A stretch of DNA of 64,000 nucleotides from the NCBI RefSeq assembly GCF_030463535.1, contig NC_132879.1, forward strand, positions 31,790,133-31,854,132, written 5' to 3'. The position numbers and the translations under genes are program-made. The notes beneath the pieces were generated by a model. It had not been told where the DNA came from. It ran no database searches and saw only the letters and a list, made by a program, of their open reading frames with translations. How positions within the stretch are numbered: position 1 is the first letter of the stretch; each line of letters begins with the position of its first letter. Source of the DNA: Salminus brasiliensis. Taxonomy: Eukaryota > Chordata > Actinopteri > Characiformes > Bryconidae. Positions 50,695 through 61,869 of the stretch are shown one piece after another.

Positions 50695-51130
50695 CCCCTC
50701 CGCTGTAATTAGACCATCTTTGTCATCTCTGTAGCCTACAACCTTTAAAATTCACCGAAAAACCGAAGCCATGGACAATAAAACAACAAACGAGTCAAAA
50801 ACCTCAACCGTCATTGCTTCCCGAGAAAGCAGCGACGAAGCCGGCGGCGCGTGTCCCTCATTCTGTCCGCCGCTGCGGAGCGGCCTCGCTGAGCGGAGCT
50901 CCGGCCGAGGAGCGTGGGGTCCATGACCAGGAGACCAGGGGCTGTGGGTGGAGGAGCCGCGCCGTCTTCACTACTGCCATCATCTCTACGGACTCCTCTG
51001 TGCAGGCCGACTGTGTCTCTGTGTCTCTCTGTCTGTCTCTGTTCTGCTCAGGTCTGCAGAGGGAGACGCGTATAAGGAGTGCGAGGCAGGCTCGACCTGG
51101 AGGCGGGGCTACAGATGCAGACTATGGGGG
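49370..51130 (-). promoter_or_regulatory. nuak1: CpG-rich nuak1 exon 1 / promoter region
   Basis: Two CpG-dense blocks, about 49370-50060 (exon 1 and the start of intron 1) and about 50610-51130, stand out from AT-rich surroundings. The upstream block starts with a CT tract interrupted by CGCGCG (50646-50700) and contains GCCGGCGGCGCG. Transcription probably starts between 50,060 and 51,130. I see no convincing TATA box at a defined distance, and the exact start cannot be placed. Confidence 0.45.
49790..50044 (-). CDS. nuak1: nuak1 exon 1 (codons 1-85): N-terminus and glycine-rich loop
   Basis: The ATG at 50044-50042 opens [11 protein letters not shown], followed by a Pro/Ser-rich low-complexity N-terminus, the conserved basic [18 protein letters not shown] block and the glycine loop GRGTYGKV. 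The exon ends in codon phase 0 at ...HSGRE before the donor GTGAGC. Glu85 sits where mammalian NUAK1 has Val (SGRVVAIK). The exon is GC-rich and lies within a CpG-dense block. Confidence 0.95.
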
Positions 51131-54100
51131 CTTCCCCCTGTCGCACGATGGACAGCCTTCAGAGCAAGCCATTTAGAAGTACACTAAGTGGGTACTAATA
51201 CATACAGCTTACTCAGTTGCATTCAGTCTATGGGGATTTCTTTAAGTGATACTTGTACTTCTTCGAAAATCAAATTGACACAAGCATGGACGTCCAGTTT
51301 GGGGCCACTCTGTCCTCACTTAAATTGACCCTTAAAAATAGACTGACGGATTCTCAGTCTGCGCTCATGTCTGTACTTGTGTTTCTGTGGTCATCAGTTG
51401 CAGCCCAAGTCCTGTTCTATTCAAAAGTTCACATCTAGCCGAGTACAGTCAGAATAAATGCCCGGATGTGTTCTTGTTCCCCCCATGTTATCAAGGATGC
51501 ATCAGGACATGATTTGTGTGGACTTGTGTGAACAGCCAAATATCCCAGAATGCATTATGCACGCACCACGCTGCTGTCCCAATTGCAAAATGGCCGTACG
51601 GCATGCACCCATCCATCGGGAGCTCGTATTCATGAGTCAAACTCATCAAGTCAGTACACCAGTCTGAACGTGGCGTACTTCGCATTGGGAATCGCTGGGT
51701 AATACGCTGGTTACATTTCTAAAACCAAACCCAGATGCTAGTTATTTAGGTTATCTCCGTAGCCCCCAAAGTCATTTTTCTTTAGCCTACATTAAATGCT
51801 GTAACCATTAGTTGCTGGGTTTTTCAGTGAGCATCACACTAAACTTTCTCTCTACCAGTTAAGTTGATTTTAACATGAGGGAGGTGGAGTAATGTCATTT
51901 TACTGCAGGATATCTGTAAAATTTATGACCGATTTACACGGGATAAGAGATGGATGTGGGTCCTCGATTTACACACTGCCATCACCTCTTAAACCCCACT
52001 TATAGTAGTAATGAAATTATACTTTGAAAATCAGCTGCTACATGTTTATAACATATATGTTATAACAAGTATGTAGGCTATAGGCTATGCTAAACAGGGA
52101 TGTGCCTAAAAGGCCTCTGAGGAGTTCTTTGACTTGTCTTCTGGATTCGGCACATACCTAAACAACCTGAGGTATCTGTGCTGTGCTGTAATCTTTACTG
52201 AAGTTGGAGCACACATGACTGACATGGCGTATTCGGACGGGACTAAAATCACTGAGAAGCTCTGGGGTAGTGTAATAATTACATTACCCAGTCTCCCCAT
52301 GTAAAACTAATACCCTCCGAGTATGGCTTAAGATGCTACTGGAAAACAGGGCCTCTCGTCAAACACATTTGCGGTCGCAAGGTTACTCTAGCCGGCTTCT
52401 TTCATTTTTCTCTTGAAGTCTATTTCTAGATTTCCATTCTAGCTACATTAGCATTATAACTCCAGAGCATAGCTAAAGACCCAAACATGTCTTGGTCAAG
52501 TGACTATATTTAAAGTAAGGTGGTGGGTGGGTGTGTGTGTGTGTGTAGGGTGGGGTTATGTCAGTTAGATTTTTCGGTGAACCATTCCTTTAATTTTATT
52601 CTCTTATGTTGTTTTTTGCCCCCAGACTGTAGTTCACAACTTTCACTTCCAAGCCTTACCGTTAAAAGTAGCACTAAATGAGAGGAACAGGATCTAAACA
52701 AGTTCTTAGGCGGACTGATGCTGGATATAGTAAGAAGTCACACTGTAAGGAACAAAGGCCCAAGTCAGACTTTCATACCTTTACTTTTACGCCTGAGTCA
52801 TTAAACATTTGCCTAGGTGAAGGTGTAGGCCTCTCTACTTTCCTGTACCCCATTTTTGATCTAATCTGCCATTGAAATCATGAATATTTAAGATTAATAA
52901 GCTCTTCAAAAAAGAGGTTTCACATAGAATAGATGATTCTCCAGTGTTCTGAAATACAACCTGTATTATTTCATGACCTTTGATGGTCTCTCTCATACAG
53001 GGCCACGTCCTGCCCTCTGATATGCAAATCACTCATCAGGAATGCACTTGACTGTAAAAACTAAAAGCAGAGACAGATTTTCAATCTTTTAAGTTGTCAT
53101 TGGCTCTTTACTACCATTCATTCCTACAAATGAAGCGAAGCTGGCTCGAAAAGAACTCGCACACATCCACCCGCACGCTACTGTCTGCATCCCAAATGCA
53201 CTCAGACGTCCTGCAGCCTCAGTCTGTCTCTGGAAATCAAGCTTGTGTTCCTTTGTTTGCTTCTGTTTGGATTTAGTACAGTGCAGTTGCCCAACTGATT
53301 GGACAAGAGGAAGTCTGAGTCAAACAGTCTCCAAATTGAGCGAGCTGTTTTCGTTTGATCTCGGTAGCTTCAGGAATCTGGGGCATTTGCTGTTTTGGTC
53401 TGCAGTGGGTCAATGGAGCATAAACTGAAATAGTAACGCTCTCTCTTTATGTGTATCTGTGTGTGTGTGTGTCTGGGATTTGCATCTCTGTCAAAGCTTG
53501 GCCTTATATGCACCCTAGTATCGAATATCAAGAGTCGAACACTGTCATCTAGCGATGAAAATGCAACAGTCACTCATACGCTGCCAGCGGCACATTCTCT
53601 AAAGGACATCCAACATAGTGGTAACCCAGTCATCAAAGCAACCTCCCAAGAAACCTGCAAACAAAACAAAAAACAGAATTAGAGAGCATGGTCACCTTCG
53701 GTCTGTTGTAAAAATATGATTAAAAAGGACAAGCTGTCCCAGAAAGGACTTATTTGTACCAGTAGAAAGAACTGAGCAGTGATAAAAGAAAGATCTTAAT
53801 CCACACAAAGGCTTCATACCACTCAGAAGGTGTTATGTGAACCTTCGCTGATTGTTTTTATGGTTTTGGGTATTATAAGAAAGCCCAAATCCCAGAAAAG
53901 GAGACAGTAATAACTGAAAGCATAAAATCTGTACTGATCTGTAGTAGGAACATTGCACAAGCATTCTTTGAGCATCACCAATAAACGTCTTATCACAGAT
54001 TGTGGAACTAAAAGTTCTGTGTGCAGAAAAAAAACTCCTCTTTATGTAACAGTCTTTGCATGTGGATTATTTATATTCTGCAGATTTTCCCCCACTGAAA

Positions 54101-54444
54101 TACAAAGCTTTCATTTTCTGCGGGGCCTTGAACAAAGATTTCTTTGAAGATATTTTATTCAGGTATTTGACCCCCTGCAGGCATTTGGCAGAGGCTGCTG
54201 ACTGCAATCATTTCAGCATCATCAGCGGCATCTGCCCAGAGAAAGGGCAACTGAACAATGCACCACTAAAACACATGGTAAAAGAGAGAGCGGATGAAAG
54301 CCTCTTCTAACCATAAAAGGCTGAAAGAAACCTGTTAAAAGTTATTAGAAAGAAATGAATTTCTTCTTTCGATTCTTCATACTTTGCCCTTATTTGTACA
54401 GATTAAAAATAACAGAAATGCAGTAAAAAGTGACCTGAAAAAAA
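51131..54444. other. Intergenic DNA between nuak1 and the Tc1 cluster
   Basis: No exon and no mobile element recognised. Short GT tracts at about 52528-52548 and 53459-53472. ORFs are short and unlike any family I know. Confidence 0.7.
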
Positions 54445-55345
54445 AATCACTACAAAGCAGACGTTTGGACACCCTGCCTGGTCTGTATTTAGTATTAACC
54501 CCTTTGGCAAGTATCACATATTTTATTTTAGTCTATTCTATGAGAGTCAGAGGCCATCTTGCTGCACTGCTCTTGTCAGGTCTGTCCAAAGATTTTCAGT
54601 GATGTTCAGGTCAGGGACTGTGAGGATCATAGGAAAAAAAACTTCAGCTTGCACCTATTGAGGTAGTGCATTGTGAATTTTCAGGTGTTTTCAGGTTCAT
54701 CATCCTGCTCTAGAAGCAATTCTCTTTTCATCGAGTTTTTTGCAGGTTGTTTGACGTTTGCTTACAGAGATTAATGGTATTTAACTGAATCTATTCTTCT
54801 TTCTACAAGTAAAATGTTCCCAGTGCCACTGGCTGCTAAACAAGCCCATAGCATGATGGATTCACCCCATACCAAACAGTTGGAGAGGTATTCTTTTCAT
54901 GAATTACTACTTCCTTCTGTCTGCAAATGTACCTTTGCTCATTTCAGACAAAAACATCTATTTTAACTTAAAATCAGTCCACAGGACTTGATCCAAAAAA
55001 TCTGCATCAGGCTTGTTTAGCTGGGTTTTTTTTGTGTGTGTGTGGATGCAGAACAGCTTTTCTTCTAACAACTCTTCCATAAAGGTCATATTCGTGCAGG
55101 TGTTGCTGCACAGTAGAACAGTGCACCACTATAGTCTGCTATATCTCCCTTAAGATCTTTTTTTAGGTCAAATAAGGATTTTTGTTTTGTGAGCAGTTCT
55201 CTCTGAAAGCTCTCCTTAACATGATCTGTTACTGTTTCTGTTAACTGCCGTTTCTTAATTACACTACAAACTGCTATGTTCTTATAGTCTTCTCCTGCTT
55301 TGTGGGTCTCAATTATTTAAATTTTTAGAGCACTAGTGGGTGGCC
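54445..55345 (-). pseudogene. Degenerate Tc1-like transposon relic A
   Basis: Read on the minus strand, this stretch follows the layout of a common fish/lamprey Tc1-like transposase, with many stops and indels. Recognisable nucleotide blocks include one for the basic N-terminal region (55240-55330), an HKYDLHGR-like block (about 55075-55110), an HGGG-like block near 54860 and the C-terminal GGVTKY-equivalent near 54500. There is no intact frame, and no clear terminal inverted repeats remain. Confidence 0.65.
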
Positions 55346-55574
55346 AGAGAGGGCCTTGCACTCGCCAACGCAAAAATGACATGGCTTTTAATAAATAATT
55401 TATCAGTTGTAGGGGTTGTGATCTTATTAATTCATTTTATTATTTCTAACATTTTTATTTATGGGAGCCAAAGGACGTGCAATACTTGGTTTCGTTCAAT
55501 GCACACTTTTAAGTAGGGTGAAAGGCCTGTGATTTCTAGGGTTTCAGAAAAAATGAGTGGCACCCTCAAGTCAC

Positions 55575-55910
55575 TGAGTGGTATCTTCAAGAGAACTTCA
55601 GTGGCTCAGTGATGCTTTGTGGCAGATTTGCTTCCTCTGGCAGTGGAAACCTGCGGTGTGAAGGTCAAGATCGATTCATTCAAGTATCAGGAAATCCTAG
55701 TAGAAAACTTAATGCCTTCTATGAGGAAGCTAAAGCTTGAGCGTTATTGAACCTTCCAACCAGACATTTATCCCAAGGATACCTCAAAGTCAACTATGGT
55801 TTGATTTAAAAAGAAGTCCTGGAAGATTCTGGAGTGGCCGTCATAGTCACCTGACTAAAATCCCTTAGAAAATCTTTGGTGGGAGCTTGTTCTACTAGTT
55901 GTGTTGAGCT
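55575..55910 (+). pseudogene. Tc1-like transposase fragment B (C-terminal DDE half), plus strand
   Basis: On the plus strand, starting just after a SSGSGNLRC-like segment and a one-base frameshift, the frame reads VKVKIDSFKYQEILVENLMP then SMRKLKLERY, with a stop. Further on comes KSWKILEWPS, followed by SPD(stop)NP and LENLWWEL, the conserved [11 protein letters not shown] block around the last DDE acid. At least four in-frame stops make it non-functional. Its orientation is opposite to its neighbours. Confidence 0.75.
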
Positions 55911-55984
55911 ATTTATTGTTTATGATTATGACAGCTGAAAGTTAACCTCAAATAATGCACTATATGCAAAACATTTTAGTTTTA

Positions 55985-57190
55985 GCCTAAGTCTACACAC
56001 CCCTTTCATTTTATCACATTACAGACTTATTATACAAAATATCAAGTTCAGTTTTTGCCTCAAAAATCAAATAATCAAATAATCATCAATAATTATAAAG
56101 AGAAACTTATGTTGTTGTTTTTTCAGAAAATATGAAATTTTGTTTTTCTGACAAAAATATGTTACTTATGGGTTACATATCTGTACACACCCATCGCCTA
56201 ATTCTTGGTTGATGCACCTTTGGCAGCAATTACAGCTTCAAGGTGTTTTGAGAAAGTGTCTGCAAGCTTGGCACACTTGTTTCTGGACATTTTTATCCAT
56301 CCCTATTTGGCATATCCTTGCAAGCTCCTTTGGGTTGGATGGGGAGCATTAGTACACAGCCATTTTCAGCTTCATCCACACATGTTCAATTGGATTTAGG
56401 TCTGGGCTTTCGCTGGGCCACTCAAGGACATTCACAGACTTCCTCTGAAACCATTCTTTTGTCCTCTTGACTGTGTGCTTTGGGCCATTTTCATGTTGGA
56501 AGGTAAACCTTCTGCCCAGTCTGAGGACCAGAGTGTTTTCTTCAAGGATCTTGGCATACTTATCTTTCCTTCTATCAAGCCACTTATCATGGCGCTGCCA
56601 CTGCCATGCTTCACTGTAGAGGTGGCATTACCCGGTGATGAGCGATGCCAGGTTTTCTCCAGGCGTGATGCTTGATATTCGGTGGCTTTCTTCTGGACAC
56701 TTTACCATAAAGGCAGGATTTGTGGAGTGCTGCCTGGATGTTTAATCTTCTCAAAGGTTTTCCCATCTCCACAAGGATATGCTGGATCTCTGTTAGAGTG
56801 ACCATCAGGTTCCTGCTCACCTCCCTGGCCAAGGCCTGTGTTCCCCGATCATTTAGTTTGGCCGGGCGGCCGGGTCTAGGAAGATTCTTGGTGCTTTGAC
56901 ACCATCCTGTTTCTGAGGTCTGCAGATAATTTTTTTGACCCCATGGCTTGGAGTTTGTTCTGACATGCACTGTCAACTGTGAGGCCTTATATAGGCAGGT
57001 GATGGCAATCCTCATTCATTTATAATCAATTGAATTTACCACCGGTGCACTCAAATTAAGTTGTAGAAACATCTCAAGCAGTATCAGTGAAAAAGCAAAA
57101 TGCACCTCACTTTTGGTACTTGTGTACATATCCAGTTTTACATTTTAATTTTTAATAAATTAAATAAAACATAGAGAAGGTGAAAGGGGT
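55985..57190 (-). mobile_element. Degenerate Tc1/mariner element C with transposase relic
   Basis: The ends share ACCCCTTTCA in inverted orientation (near 55998 and 57188), a likely trace of terminal inverted repeats. The transposase relic runs on the minus strand from ATG 56944 (MGSKKLSADLR) to about 56204 (AAKGASTK, the usual C-terminus of this family). Clear blocks are GRPAKLNDRGTQALAREVS, MVTLTEIQ, AALHKSCLYGKVSRRKP and HVWRKPG-like. It spans about 740 bases against roughly 1,020 in intact members, so DNA-binding and catalytic segments are partly deleted, and there are frameshifts. Confidence 0.85.
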
Positions 57191-58554
57191 CTTTGATTAA
57201 CACTGTTAAAAGCATGAGATCCTCAAGTAACTTTTAGAGGTTCTAAATTTTGAAACTTTGTCTTCTAAAAACCTTTTCCTCAAAGCACCTTAACAGTTTT
57301 AAACTGAAGAACCACCTAAGATTCCTCAAGGATCTAATGTCTTATATAGAGATAGGCGATTTTAAAGCCAGCTAAAAGACTTTTGAACGTTTGACAAAGT
57401 TAGAAAGTGTGAGTCAATGCATAGAGGACAGTTCAAACCAGGATGAGCACTAATCGTTAGGTTAGTCTTGAGCTGTATTTTGAAGATATTACTGAAGACT
57501 TTCCTTAATGAATTGAGCAGAAAAGCTCTATTCCACACATAGCATAATTATTCCTCCCAAACTTATTCAAGTGGGTAAATATGAGAGAAGAACAACTGGG
57601 TTTCATGATTAACATCAGATGATTAAAATGGGAAATGAGCGATGTGTGTAGAAGTTTAATGTTACTTTGGTAGGATGTAGGATGTAGATGTGGTTTAGGT
57701 GAGGAAGGGGCACCAAATGCATTATTTCTAAGGGCCCCAGGAAGGCTGGTGCCGACAGTGCCTCTCTACTGTGGCTACCTTTACCCTTGACCAGCCGTTA
57801 AATCGGAAACTCAGCACTGCAGGATGCGAGTAGACATGTTTACAACAAATGTAGCAATAATTAGGCTTCATTTTAAACAGAACCACATTAAATGTAACTG
57901 TAACCTCAGTAGCTCAGTGAGGGTAAAAAAGAATGTGCTGTGTGTTTTTCCTCCGCTTTCTGCACTTTTTCTCACAGGGACCTGCAAAATGTCTGGACAA
58001 GGTCACCGCTCTGGCATTTTGCTTTCCATATGGGCACAAAGAGTTCCCACAAGGAATAAAAACATGCACTCGCGCACTCAAACACAAACACGGAGGCACG
58101 TTTTTCACTGACACCGTGTTTACGTGCATAGCGTGGAACATTGCTGACATGAGCTCACACGCACATCTTATATTTTGAACATTGACAAGAGGGATCCACC
58201 TGCTTCAGAGATGGAAAATGCAGCCTGCTGCCAGCAGCCGAGCCTGGGAGACCAGAATAGTGCAGCTGAAAGGTTGTACACAAGAGGACACACAGACAGA
58301 CACACACTAAATAGAGGGACAGACATACAGGCAGACAGTCTATATTAATGCAGCTTTAATGATCCTATGAATAACTATGAATCACATCCGATGGTCTAAC
58401 AATGTTCCAAACGCTGTACCTCTCAGACCGTCATCCATTCACATACTACATTAAACAAGAAGGGATGTCTGACCCTAAAGTGTTATCTGTGTTATCTTTG
58501 TTCTGGCTTACATTCTTCTTTCTTAAGGTTAGCTGCATCACAGCATTAGCACAC
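57191..58554. other. Intergenic DNA between two Tc1-like relics
   Basis: 57220-57350 contains AGAACC/GGTTCT words reminiscent of family M/N MITEs. The rest is unremarkable. The 95-aa and 81-aa overlapping ORFs near 57824-58178 have no recognisable content. Confidence 0.65.
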
Positions 58555-59136
58555 TAAGCTACCCATGCTGTTCGTGCAACAAATTCCAACCCCACCCTCC
58601 GGAAAAAGAAATCATCAGACCAGGCTATGCTGTTCAAGTCTTCAACTGTCCAGTTCTGGTGAGCCTGTGCCCACTGCAACCTCAGCTTTCTGTTCTTGGC
58701 TGACACTTCTGTGGTTGTAGCCCATCCACCTCAGGGTTGAACCTGATCGCCAGAGTTGTTACTGCAGCCTTTCTATCAGCTCAAACTACTCTGGCCATTC
58801 TCCATTGGCAGCTCTCATCAACACAGAGTTTTCAATCTAAAGAACTGCTGCTCACTAGATGTGTTTTCTTTATTTCACCACTCTGAGTAACTCTACTGAC
58901 TACTGATCAGCAGTTCTAGAAATACTCAAACCAGCCCATCTGGCACCAACAATCATCTCATGCTTAAAATGACTGAAAGCACATTTGCCCCCGTTCCTTT
59001 TTTTCCCCCAGTGGTTTTATTGACTAAGATGTTGTTGTTTTTTGACATTTTTATAGGACATTTTATAGAACTGCCCCCATCCAACCCACTTCAACCCTTA
59101 CTGCCTTTTTTTAAGTACAAATGAAAAAAGAAAAGT

Positions 59137-59181
<45 letters not shown>

Positions 59182-59400
59182 TAGAGAGAGAGAGAGAGAG
59201 AGAGAGATGATCATTACTAATATTACTAATGTTATCATGGGACCATTTCTAATAGTTGATGTGAATATTATCAGAAATTGCTGAGCCCTATCTGCATGAC
59301 ATGATGTACTGCACTCCTGCTACACAATTGGCTGATTTGATAATTGCAAGAATGAATAGGTGTACAGGCATTTTTAATAAAGTCCCTGGTGAGTGTTTGT
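58555..59400 (-). mobile_element. 5' half of a Tc1/mariner element D, interrupted by a microsatellite
   Basis: The minus strand begins at 59396 with an ACACTCACCAGGGACTTTAT-like terminal repeat, followed by a GTACACCTATTCATT block, as in a widespread fish Tc1-like family. The transposase N-terminal half follows (about 58990-58570), with blocks equivalent to MIVGARWAGLSISR, RMARVV and NRKLRLQWAQAHQNWTVEDL. The 3' half and the other terminus are missing. A TA/GA microsatellite (59137-59208) sits in the leader. Confidence 0.75.
59137..59208. repeat. Compound TA/GA microsatellite
   Basis: A TA run followed by a GA run, inside the leader of the Tc1-like relic at 58555-59400. Confidence 0.95.
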
Positions 59401-60039
59401 ATAGGAAGTAAATGAAGTAAAGGCAATATTCATGGGTCTGAAACGGTCGCCATTTGGAAACCATTTTTAAAGAAGGCCAAAATCTGAGGCCCATTATCCT
59501 GCGTGGCAAATGCTTCCGAAGCTTTATGCTGCACACCACCCACCTCTAAAATAGCTTCTTCCCTCAGGCTCTCAGTAAACACTAGGAAACTGCTGTCTCT
59601 CCGGACCTCGGCCACTGTGCCTACTCTTAAACGCAGCCACTCTACCGTAGCATAGTGACTGCATTTATAGTATTACACGTTTTGAATCATATTCAGGTTA
59701 GTTGTATTAGTGTATTAGTATATGTCACATTGCAGTGTATCATACTGCACACATGGTATTACACTTTGTTAGACATCCCGGTCCTGTTATTTTCTTCAGA
59801 CTGTCTGTCATGTGCTTTTACAGTAAACTTAAAAAGACCTCATTTTTATTGTGTCTGCTTTTCATGATCATGCCCATTTCCATGAAGTGTTTTACGTATT
59901 ATTTGTAATACATATTAAATTTGATATTGCAAACGTGTGTTGGGACAGTGACAGAGCCTGGCTGCGCGGTGCTGTTGCAGTCCAGCTCTGCTCAGGGTGA
60001 AGCTGAGGCTTGTGTTCTGCTGCCCTCTGCTGTACGACG
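59401..60039. other. Intergenic DNA upstream of the depdc7 promoter
   Basis: Single-copy-looking sequence that becomes GC-rich after 59,940. Nothing else recognised. Confidence 0.65.
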
Positions 60040-60208
60040 TCTTGTACAGCACTCTGTAAAGGACCGGCGCTGCTTCTCGCCGATTGGCTGACTGTCGCAG
60101 TCGCGAGCCAATGGGCAGACGTCTGCCTAATTGGTGCCGACTAAAGCGCGTGTTGGCAGTCGGGGGGGTTTAATTGGCGGGTCGTTCTGCTCGGTGTGGA
60201 GGAGAAAT
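60040..60208 (+). promoter_or_regulatory. depdc7: depdc7 core promoter with four CCAAT/ATTGG boxes
   Basis: NF-Y-type pentamers occur at 60083-60087 (ATTGG), 60108-60112 (CCAAT), 60130-60134 (ATTGG) and 60173-60177 (ATTGG), the last overlapping TTGGCGGG, which resembles an E2F site. The region is CpG-rich and lacks a TATA box. Several NF-Y boxes tens of bases apart, close to the start, are typical of TATA-less promoters. The exact transcription start is not determinable. Confidence 0.6.
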
Positions 60209-60284
60209 ATGGCGACGGTGAGGGAACGAGCAGCAGCGCTCAACCTGGCGGGGAAGCTCTACAGCCCCATGCACCGTCCTGTCG
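60209..60284 (+). CDS. depdc7: depdc7 exon 1 (codons 1-25 plus 1 base)
   Basis: The ATG at 60209 sits in GAAATATGG and starts MATVRERAAALNLAGKLYSP then MHRPV. Donor GTGAGC, phase 1. The equivalent human start, MATVQEKAAALNL, supports this ATG. Confidence 0.94.
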
Positions 60285-61834
60285 GTGAGCCTGAGAGCTT
60301 AGAAACTCCACAACGGGACTCCCAGCACAACCTATCTGTTATTTATGAGTATACGTGTGTTCAGCTCCGGTCAAAATGCTTTAGTGCCCTTCTCTTTGGA
60401 ACTGCTTCTAGACATGTAGGATTCTGCTGTAGTTCCAGAGCACAGCTCAGAAGTGCAGAAGTTACTGTTATAGGCTGGTTTTGTAAAACCTCTTAACTGT
60501 CAGTGATTTACAGACTCCAGATCCACTGTAGATTTGAACACTTTGGATTAGTTAATATCCTTCAGCAGTATTAACATTGAACCTTAAAAATGCTTATTCA
60601 GGGTATTTCAATAAATCCAATGATCCAACTGTAGAACTGGGAGCTATCATGTGACTGTTTAGATGCTTAAATGGTTTGACTTTTAAAATGCTTCTTTAAG
60701 TAGGTCTAATTTATTTTTTTATCTTTCTGTTGTTCAATATCTGTCTGTCTGTCTGTCTGTCGCTCAGTATCTGTCTAGCTATCTATGGAAAGCTATGTAT
60801 CTATATAGCTATCTAGTATCATTCAAAATCTGTCTAACTACATGTCTAGCTATAGCTCAATAGCTAGCGCTCAGTCTCCCTTAAGATAGCCATCTACCTG
60901 TCGCTCAATGTCCATCTAGCCATCATTCAGTATCCATCTAGCCGTCCATCTACCTATCGTTCAGTATCCATCAGACTTTGGTGTGTAATTCTGTAATTAT
61001 TCTTCTACCGTAGTCTAAACACAAGCTGCCCTCTAAAGTACAGTAAAGTGCAGCCCTGCAGGATACAGGGTCCCCTAAAAGTACCTTGGTAATACTCTTT
61101 GAAATCTCTTATTCTGTAGGTCACCGGATGGTCAGTAAGCCGTTCCAGTCCACTGTCCTTTGGAGCAACATCATAGCCCACCTCCAAGCAGAGGTGAAAG
61201 TGAAGCGACGACGTCACTATCTGAAGTCTCACAGTAACTGCTTCCTGGGCGCTGATGCTGTGAATGTGATCCAGGCTTACATTAACCAGAACAAGATTTT
61301 GGGTGATGTTGATGTACCCAGGGCTAAAGTGGTGCGTGTGTGCCAGGCGCTCCTAGACTGTAAGGTGTTTGAAGCAGTGGCATGTAAGGCCTTTGGGAAG
61401 GAGAGTAAGCTCTCCACGTTCCAGGATAGCGACAGCAGCCTGTACCGGTTCCTGAGCGCGCAGAACCCTCCACATAACGCTGCTGAAAACGCTCCTCCTT
61501 CTCCGACCAAACAGAATCAAACGCACAGCCAGCTGTACAGGTGAGTCGCTCCTACAACACTCCACTGCTTTTCTAGAATCATGCCACACTGTCCCAATGC
61601 CAGTTTAGGGCCTCCACATAAAATCCAAGCTTCTGACACTGGGCTGGCATTGTGTCTTCTCAGTATTGCACATGTTTCACAAAGTATAGAATTTTATAAA
61701 AATGTCTTTAGATGTTGATATAATATTTTTACCAGATCATCCACCCCTACGACGATGATTCTGTCCTGTGGGGTGTGTAACTCTGTCCTCACCTCATTTT
61801 GAATGGGGAAACTTGTATGGTACTTTAAGCAGAC

Positions 61835-61869
<35 letters not shown>

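Noticed and set aside
56611..57015. 134-aa ORF as an active transposase gene
   Set aside because: It holds only part of a Tc1-like transposase, with a shifted N-terminus and missing HTH and catalytic segments.
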